Assembly (NCBI GenBank): GCA_023143305.1
Contig: JAGLHV010000019.1
Coordinates: forward strand, 1-11,569
Reading direction: 5' to 3'
DNA from: a bacterium
GTDB lineage: Bacteria > CBDUZB01 > JAGLHV01
DNA: 11,569 bases
Shown: positions 6,973 to 11,569 of the stretch, in pieces
How the letters are laid out: each line of letters begins with the position of its first letter
Numbering within the stretch: the stretch's first letter is position 1
Made by a program: the position numbers and the translations under genes
Notes under the pieces: model-generated
What the model was told of the DNA's origin: nothing
Databases searched by the model: none
Seen by the model: the letters and a program-made list of their open reading frames with translations, nothing else

Positions 6973-7878
6973 TCATTGAATTAAATCTTTTCCCGTAATT
7001 ATCCGATAAATATCCAGATACTTCCGGCTGGTTCTTTGCACTATCTCCTCGGGTAAAGGAACGGAAAAAGTTTTCTTTTTATCCAAATTCCCGCGACTAA
7101 TCAAATAATCCCGTACAAATTGTTTATCAAAACTTGACTGGGCTCTGCCGGGTTCATATTCATTCCTGGGCCAAAATCGAGAAGAATCCGGGGTCAACAC
7201 CTCATCAATTAAAATAAGTTCATCTTCATATAAACCAAACTCAAACTTAGTATCAGCAATAATTATTCCTTTACTTTCAGCGTATTGGGCTCCTTTTTTA
7301 TAAAGAGCAATACTCTTTTCCTTGATTTGCTGCGTAAGGTCTACCCCGATTAACTTTTGCACCTCTTTTTCGCTAATATTTTCATCATGTCCGATTTCTG
7401 CTTTTGTTGACGGAGTAAAAAGAACATCCGGTAATTTATCCGATTCTTTAAGCCCGGAAGGTAAGTTTATTCCACAAACCGAAGATTTATTTTTATATTC
7501 TTTCCATGCCGAACCGGAAAGATATCCCCTCACTACACATTCTACGGAAAGGGGTTGTGTTTTTTTAACCCACATTGCCCGGCCCCGGATTGAATCTTTG
7601 TATTTTAAAACAGACGGGGGAAATTGGGTTGCATCTATAGTAATAAAATGATTATCGATAATATCCCGGGTAAAAGCAAACCAGAAAGCAGATAACCTGG
7701 TCAATACTTCACCTTTATAGGGTATACAGGAAGATAAAATAACATCAAAACAGGAAATTCTATCCGTAGCTATAATTAACAACTTTTGGTCAAAATCATA
7801 AAGGTCGCGAACTTTTCCTTTTTTTAAAAATTTCAAATCGGATAATTTAGATTCTCCTAAAACATTTTTTTCTATCAT
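6973..7878 (-). CDS. purC: Phosphoribosylaminoimidazole-succinocarboxamide synthase (SAICAR synthetase)
   Basis: The protein has 301 residues, in the range of the longer (about 300-residue) PurC form. It joins CAIR and aspartate using ATP to give SAICAR in de novo purine synthesis, in the cytoplasm. Visible motifs: KKGKVRDLYDF (19-29), ATDRISCFDVI (37-47), RGYLSGSAWKEY (117-128), FTPSTKAEIGHDENIS (154-169), IIADTKFEFG (206-215) and LIDEVLTPDSSRFWP (223-237). The start at 7878 is preferred because AGGAGG lies eight bases upstream. A TTG at 7905 would put that site inside the gene and adds nine non-conserved residues. A good promoter lies just upstream (7929-7957), so the gene can be expressed on its own although UPF0280 is upstream on the same strand. 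No purine riboswitch fits in the short leader of about 43 bases. No other pur gene is in the window. Confidence 0.96.
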   Translation of the reverse strand: MIEKNVLGESKLSDLKFLKKGKVRDLYDFDQKLLIIATDRISCFDVILSSCIPYKGEVLTRLSAFWFAFTRDIIDNHFITIDATQFPPSVLKYKDSIRGRAMWVKKTQPLSVECVVRGYLSGSAWKEYKNKSSVCGINLPSGLKESDKLPDVLFTPSTKAEIGHDENISEKEVQKLIGVDLTQQIKEKSIALYKKGAQYAESKGIIIADTKFEFGLYEDELILIDEVLTPDSSRFWPRNEYEPGRAQSSFDKQFVRDYLISRGNLDKKKTFSVPLPEEIVQRTSRKYLDIYRIITGKDLIQ

Positions 7879-7928
7879 CACCTTATCCTCCTCTTTATAT
7901 TTCAAACACTGAAAAAAAACCGGATTTA

Positions 7929-7957
7929 ATTTTATCTTTTATTTTTTATAAAGTCAA
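7929..7957 (-). promoter_or_regulatory. purC: Sigma70-type promoter for purC
   Basis: Read on the minus strand: TTGACT (-35, 7952-7957), a 17-bp spacer, then TAAAAT (-10, 7929-7934). Transcription would start near 7922, giving a leader of about 43 bases that contains the AGGAGG site. The promoter lies within a few bases of the UPF0280 stop codon. Confidence 0.6.
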
Positions 7958-7960
7958 TAT

Positions 7961-8671
7961 TTAAAAACCAATTTTTACATCTCCCCAAATGCCCATTTTA
8001 TCGTTTTTAATTATGAGTATTCCACTTACTCCGTCTATTTTTCGGGCTAATTCTATCCCTTCTGAAATGTCTTCTTCTGTTTTTACCAAATTTCCAATTG
8101 CCGTTGCTGAAGCATCGGATAAAATAGCAGAAGAAGAACTCACCACCACTGCATCTGCTCTTCCTAAACTTAAAGAATGCCCCATTGTTCCGGAAGAAGT
8201 ACAAATTCCCATGGGAGTCTTTTGAGGAGAAATTTCTATAGCGATTTTTCCTGTAAAAGATGAACTCCCGCTATAAATACCTATCCTCCTGACTTTAATT
8301 GTTTTTATAAATATATCCCCTCCGTTTTCTATAATTACTTCCGGAGAATAATTCAATAAATCCCGGCCTACAAATTCAGCTATTGCCCCGGCTACTGCGG
8401 CCATAGGCCCTACCCCTGCTTTTTTAGCTGCTTCAGCCATTTTTTCTACAATAAGCGGTGCCTTTTTTTTCAGAGAAACCGGCTTAAGGCTACTTTCAAA
8501 AAACGGATTACAGGCAATATATTTTTCTAAAATTAAACGGTACTTAGAAAGAGATTTAAATGCTTTTTTTTCTAAATTTTTTTGCGCCCTAATATATAAA
8601 TCACTCTCTTTTATTACTACATTACAGGAAACTAAATCTTTATCCTCACACCAATAACGATAAGATTTCAT
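7961..8671 (-). CDS. UPF0280 family protein (ApbE-like fold), function unknown
   Basis: The protein has 236 residues, the usual UPF0280 length. It shows the family's hallmark stretches: GVGPMAAVAGAIAEFVG (86-102), VIIENGGDIF (112-121), and a Ser/Ala-rich C-terminal run with GTMGHSLSLGRADAVVVSSS (161-180) and SDASATAIGN (185-194). The NGGDI and ADA-type motifs recall ApbE, the flavin transferase that attaches FMN to proteins, and the family is grouped in that superfamily. No biochemical role is established to my knowledge. There is no signal peptide or lipobox, unlike many ApbE proteins, so a cytoplasmic location is likely. The start ATG has AAAGGAA eight bases upstream. It is the first gene of the minus-strand group and is driven by the promoter at 8781-8808. 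The tie to purC and pckG may be chance adjacency. The family call is from memory of motifs, not a search. Confidence 0.85.
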   Translation of the reverse strand: MKSYRYWCEDKDLVSCNVVIKESDLYIRAQKNLEKKAFKSLSKYRLILEKYIACNPFFESSLKPVSLKKKAPLIVEKMAEAAKKAGVGPMAAVAGAIAEFVGRDLLNYSPEVIIENGGDIFIKTIKVRRIGIYSGSSSFTGKIAIEISPQKTPMGICTSSGTMGHSLSLGRADAVVVSSSSAILSDASATAIGNLVKTEEDISEGIELARKIDGVSGILIIKNDKMGIWGDVKIGF

Positions 8672-8780
8672 TACAATTATTCCTTTTGTTATAGCTGTTT
8701 TTCTAATAATCTATATTTTTTTACTGCTTCGTCATTAATAAAATTGTTCTCTATTCTTTACTAACTATTATTTCAGTAAT

Positions 8781-8808
8781 ATTATACACAATAAGCAAAT
8801 TCTTTCAA
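8781..8808 (-). promoter_or_regulatory. Sigma70-type promoter for the UPF0280 gene
   Basis: On the minus strand: TTGAAA (-35, 8803-8808), a 16-bp spacer, and a consensus TATAAT (-10, 8781-8786). The leader to the UPF0280 start would be about 100 bases. It is back to back with the rightward promoter, with 19 bp between the two -35 boxes. Confidence 0.6.
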
Positions 8809-8822
8809 GCAAAAAGCAAATT
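8793..8822. repeat. Two 9-bp direct repeats between divergent promoters
   Basis: AAGCAAATT occurs at 8793-8801 and again at 8814-8822, 21 bp apart start to start, about two helical turns. A related AAGCAAAAA lies between them at 8807. The repeats cover the spacer of the leftward promoter and approach the -35 of the rightward one. This would suit a shared regulator binding one face of the helix. The region is AT-rich, so chance remains possible. Confidence 0.35.
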
Positions 8823-8827
8823 TTTGA

Positions 8828-8856
8828 TTGAAGGATTATTATAAATATGTTATATT
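8828..8856 (+). promoter_or_regulatory. Sigma70-type promoter with extended -10 for the EF-hand membrane protein
   Basis: TTGAAG (-35, 8828-8833), a 17-bp spacer and TATATT (-10, 8851-8856), with a TG one base before the -10 (extended -10). The start would be near 8863, giving a leader of about 40 bases that includes the strong GGGGAGGA site at 8891-8898, four bases before the ATG. Confidence 0.6.
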
Positions 8857-8902
8857 CAAATGGAACTTTTAAGTTTATACTGATACTGCCGGGGAGGAAC
8901 TA

Positions 8903-11044
8903 ATGGCTAAAATGATTTTTAAAAATTATAATGGAAATTACCAGTTAAGCATTCAAAATGCACAGGATTTAGAAAATATTCAAATGCTCGATGAAAGCTG
9001 CTGGGTTGCTACCAGCATTCCCATAGATAATATTAATTGTGATGTTCTCTTTGCCAAACATGTAGATAGCGACCATAACGGCCGAATACGCACTGACGAA
9101 CTAAAGGAAGCTCAGAGTTGGCTTTTTCATTTTCTCAAAAACAGGGAAGACCTGGGTAATGATACCTTAAAACTAAGTAATATAGATACCTCTCATCCGG
9201 AAGGACAAAAACTACTTAGTGCCGCCGAATTAATTCTCCACAATCTTGATTCTTCCAACACCGAAAAAATTACCCTCCATCAGGTACAAAATATACAAAA
9301 AATCATGGCTAACGGAATAAATAATGGTGACGGTATCATTCCGCCGGAAGCAATAGATGATCCCGATGCTGTACAATTTCTTAAAGTTGTCATTGAAACA
9401 ATGGGCTCAGTGATGGACGCCAGCAACAAAGTCGGTATTACTCAAAATCATCTCACCGAATTTTTCCAGGAAGCCGAGGCTTATCTTACATGGAAAGCAC
9501 AGGGTGAAATTGCAGAAGGGGAAAAAACAACTAAAATTATGCCCTGGGGAAAAGATACTCCCCAGGCTTACCAAATAATTACTGCTTTAGACGAAAAAAT
9601 AGAAGAGTATTTTACACAATGCTCCCTGCTTGACTTTGACCCGCAAGCATCTGAAAAAATAAAAATTCGGCAGGAAGAAATAAATAAGCTTGATTCTACC
9701 AATCATGTTGATATAGAATCATGGCTTAAAAACGCTCCTTTAGCTTTACCCGGGACAGACGGTATTCTGGATCTGGAAGGGAAAATCAATCCTGCATACA
9801 AAAATTCTTTGTCTGAATTAAAAGAAAAAGTCCTCAAACCTGCTCTGGAAAAATCAATAACCCAGCTGAATCAAAATAAATGGAACAAAGTAAAGGCAAT
9901 ATTTCTTCCTTATCGGGAATGGATGGAAAATAAACAAGGCCCACGGGTAGAAGGATTAGGACGTGATAAGCTCAAAGCTTTTCTTGAGGGGCCTTACAAA
10001 GAACAATTGACCCAATTCATGACCAAAGACAAAGCTGTAGCAGAAGAACTGGCTCAGATACACAATGTAGAAAAACTTGTTCTTTATCAAAAATGGCTTT
10101 TGGAACTGGCTAACAATTTAGTAAGTTTTTCTCCTATATATAACCCGGACCTTCATTCACTCTTTGAAATAGGCAAACTAATAATAGACAGCAAAGAGTT
10201 AACTTTTACCATAAGGGTACCTGATAGACAAAAACATAAAGAGATAGCAAAAAACAGCTATATCTATCTACTTTATGTAGAAGTTAGCCGCAGACAAGAC
10301 AAAGGAGATAAATTTGAAATCGCTGCAGCAGTAACCAGCGGCGAAGCAGACGGATTGCGAATAGGTAAACGGGGTATTTTTTTAAGTATCGACGGGCAGG
10401 AATGGGATGCAGAAGTAGTGGATATTATCACTAATCCCATCAGTCTCTGGGAATCAATAAAAGCACCTTTTCAACAATTATCTAATTTTATAGAAAAACA
10501 AATAGATAAATTTAATAAATCTCAGTATACTGCACTAGAAAGCGGTATAGGTAAAAGCTTTTCCAATATGGGAAAACCAAATGCCGGCGGCGGTTCATCA
10601 ACAGCGATACGGGATTTATTACTGGGGGGAGGTATTGCCATTGCTGCTTTAGGTTCGGCTTTTGCTTATATTACCAAAGCTCTCTCCCAGGTGAAAATCA
10701 TTCATGTTATTCTTACTATATTGGGAATAGCATCAGTAATCATTATCCCCAGTATTATCATGGGATTCCTGCGGTTACGGCGTAGAAATATGTCCGTTGT
10801 TTTGGAAGCATCCGGCTGGGCAATAAATCCGCCTATGCGCCTGACCCGAAAATTAGGAAGGATTTTTACTCATAAAGCATCTTTTCCTAAAGATTCCCGT
10901 AAAGAACACCGGGATATTATAAAACGATTTGCGCGAAAATTTGCCGACAGTTCTTTCAGTTTATCCAGACTAGTAATTACCCTTTCAATTGCCCTGCCTT
11001 TGCTCTGGTTAGTTATTTGGGTAATTATCCATATCCTTTATTAA
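8903..11044 (+). CDS. Large EF-hand protein with three C-terminal membrane segments, function unknown
   Basis: The protein has 713 residues and no signal peptide. Residues 55-66 (DSDHNGRIRTDE) match a canonical EF-hand calcium loop with acidic or amide ligands at 1, 3, 5 and 12, Gly at 6 and Ile at 8. Three degraded EF-like loops follow at about 116-127 (DSSNTEKITLHQ), 139-150 (INNGDGIIPPEA) and 172-183 (DASNKVGITQNH). A long, charged, mostly helical middle follows, then a mixed segment at about 430-515. Membrane helices lie at about 572-592, 598-625 and 688-712. The basic loop 624-680 (LRLRRRN through RKFAD) suggests it faces the cytoplasm, which places the N-terminal EF-hand region in the cytoplasm as well. 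I recall similar unnamed proteins in Planctomycetes- and Verrucomicrobia-like genomes, with the SGWAINPPMRL and FTHKASFPK stretches conserved, but know no function. It has its own promoter and a strong ribosome binding site. A calcium-responsive membrane protein is only an inference. Confidence 0.9.
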   Translation: MAKMIFKNYNGNYQLSIQNAQDLENIQMLDESCWVATSIPIDNINCDVLFAKHVDSDHNGRIRTDELKEAQSWLFHFLKNREDLGNDTLKLSNIDTSHPEGQKLLSAAELILHNLDSSNTEKITLHQVQNIQKIMANGINNGDGIIPPEAIDDPDAVQFLKVVIETMGSVMDASNKVGITQNHLTEFFQEAEAYLTWKAQGEIAEGEKTTKIMPWGKDTPQAYQIITALDEKIEEYFTQCSLLDFDPQASEKIKIRQEEINKLDSTNHVDIESWLKNAPLALPGTDGILDLEGKINPAYKNSLSELKEKVLKPALEKSITQLNQNKWNKVKAIFLPYREWMENKQGPRVEGLGRDKLKAFLEGPYKEQLTQFMTKDKAVAEELAQIHNVEKLVLYQKWLLELANNLVSFSPIYNPDLHSLFEIGKLIIDSKELTFTIRVPDRQKHKEIAKNSYIYLLYVEVSRRQDKGDKFEIAAAVTSGEADGLRIGKRGIFLSIDGQEWDAEVVDIITNPISLWESIKAPFQQLSNFIEKQIDKFNKSQYTALESGIGKSFSNMGKPNAGGGSSTAIRDLLLGGGIAIAALGSAFAYITKALSQVKIIHVILTILGIASVIIIPSIIMGFLRLRRRNMSVVLEASGWAINPPMRLTRKLGRIFTHKASFPKDSRKEHRDIIKRFARKFADSSFSLSRLVITLSIALPLLWLVIWVIIHILY

Positions 11045-11228
11045 CCCCTATTATTATACTAGAACTATGACTCTTAAATTGTTGACCGTGTTCAAGAATA
11101 AACCACATAAAGCTTGCCACAAACAAAATAACTACAATAAAAATAGTTAAAATTCTATTAATTCCTAAATAAATATTTAAGAAGTAATATAAAGCTAACA
11201 TACCAAAAAAACTTAAAAATAAATTCAT
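11025..11228 (-). CDS. Possible small membrane protein (67 aa)
   Basis: The open frame encodes a very hydrophobic peptide with two likely membrane helices (about residues 3-21 and 26-48) and a short polar tail with a Ser run. The ATG at 11228 has GGGGA only three to four bases upstream. A GTG at 11237 would add three residues but has no Shine-Dalgarno site. The gene converges on the EF-hand protein, with a 20-bp overlap of coding ends. I recognise no family. Random AT-rich sequence can give hydrophobic frames, so it may not be expressed, but the coherent two-helix layout and the near ribosome binding site make it plausible. Confidence 0.4.
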   Translation of the reverse strand: MNLFLSFFGMLALYYFLNIYLGINRILTIFIVVILFVASFMWFILEHGQQFKSHSSSIIIGVNKGYG

Positions 11229-11237
11229 TATCCCCAC

Positions 11238-11569
11238 TTTTTAAAAAAAGTAATGTCAAAAATATTCAATCTCGCCTCAGCGAAGCATGGGTAATTCTTT
11301 TATATTTGTATAATTGTAAACTATTTTTTGCTATTCGCAGTCCTTTGTCTTTTAACTTTGTCTTTATTTTTCTGGAGCAAAGCGACAGTCTCGCCGGTCA
11401 ATAAGGCGGATACCTTGATGTCTTTGTGCTTGTATGTTGTTTTTATCTGTAATCTTTAAACCAATTCAACCAATTAAACTGTCTTTTAACTGTCTTTATA
11501 TCTTTTGTCTTTAACCAATTCAACCAATAAAACCAATTTAAACTAATTGAACCGTCTTTTAACCGTCTT
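11238..11569. other. Gene-free AT-rich stretch at the right end
   Basis: I see no supportable gene, tRNA or rRNA here. The left part holds small hairpin-like words, for example TCGC-CTCA-GCGA near 11271-11282 and AAGG-CGGATA-CCTT near 11403-11416. The right part is the repeat tract described separately. The stretch ends at the window edge, so it may be the leader or boundary of something beyond. Confidence 0.6.
11336..11569. repeat. Degenerate direct repeats, AT-rich
   Basis: ACCAATTCAACCAAT occurs at 11460-11474 and again at 11514-11528 (54 bp apart). A second word, AACTGTCTTTTAACTGTCTT, starts at 11477 and recurs as AACCGTCTTTTAACCGTCTT at 11550-11569. A third, weaker copy (GTCTTTTAACTTTGTCTTTA) lies near 11337. 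Each such word is itself a doubled AACYGTCTT. The layout is [CCAAT block][doubled GTCTT block] repeated with variable spacing and continuing past the window end. It is not a CRISPR: spacing is uneven and there are no unique spacers of constant size. Confidence 0.6.

Noticed and set aside
7322..7651. 109-codon plus-strand frame opposite purC
   Set aside because: Antisense to conserved purC motifs; no promoter or Shine-Dalgarno support.
7879..7960. Purine riboswitch before purC
   Set aside because: The leader after the predicted start is only about 43 bases and shows no aptamer-like pairing.
7989..8225. Open frames on both strands overlapping the UPF0280 gene
   Set aside because: They sit over the low-complexity Ser/Ala-rich conserved region and are shadows.
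11336..11569. CRISPR array
   Set aside because: Repeats are degenerate and unevenly spaced, and there are no spacers of constant length or cas genes.

Overview
The window is AT-rich bacterial DNA (roughly one third G+C by eye). It is gene-dense, with good Shine-Dalgarno sites and sigma70-type promoters. Nothing in it fixes the taxonomy. The gene mix is a type II ketosynthase pair, a multi-TM histidine kinase, a GTP-type PEP carboxykinase, a UPF0280 protein and a large EF-hand/C-terminal-TM protein of a kind I associate with PVC-like lineages. Together with the low G+C, this would suit an uncultivated anaerobic candidate phylum such as an Omnitrophota relative. That placement is inference.

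Left block, plus strand (1-4972). The window opens inside a ketosynthase-like gene that has lost the catalytic Cys, the Lys and the second His, so it is a KS-beta/chain-length-factor-like partner. One base after its stop, a TTG codon starts a complete ketosynthase with an intact Cys-His-Lys-His set. Thirteen bases later comes a membrane sensor histidine kinase with GAF domain, and after an 83-base gap a response regulator that fuses a receiver domain to an XRE-type helix-turn-helix. The spacing suggests one transcript coupling a polyketide/fatty-acid-like synthase to a two-component system. The promoter lies outside the window. An inverted repeat sits just before the ribosome binding site of the regulator.

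Middle block, minus strand (8671 down to 4955). In transcription order this holds a UPF0280 (ApbE-like) protein, purC (SAICAR synthetase, with its own well-formed promoter) and pckG (PEP carboxykinase, GTP type). These are housekeeping central-carbon and purine genes. pckG converges on the response regulator with an 18-bp overlap of coding ends.

Right block (8672-11569). Two back-to-back promoters in a 231-bp gap drive UPF0280 leftward and a 713-residue protein rightward. The latter has an EF-hand and three C-terminal membrane segments. A short, possible minus-strand membrane-protein gene overlaps its 3' end. The last ~330 bases hold no gene that I can support and end in AT-rich degenerate direct repeats that run off the window.

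The most notable system is the KS-beta/KS-alpha pair linked to a sensor kinase and a REC-XRE regulator. The EF-hand membrane protein is the most notable uncharacterised gene.
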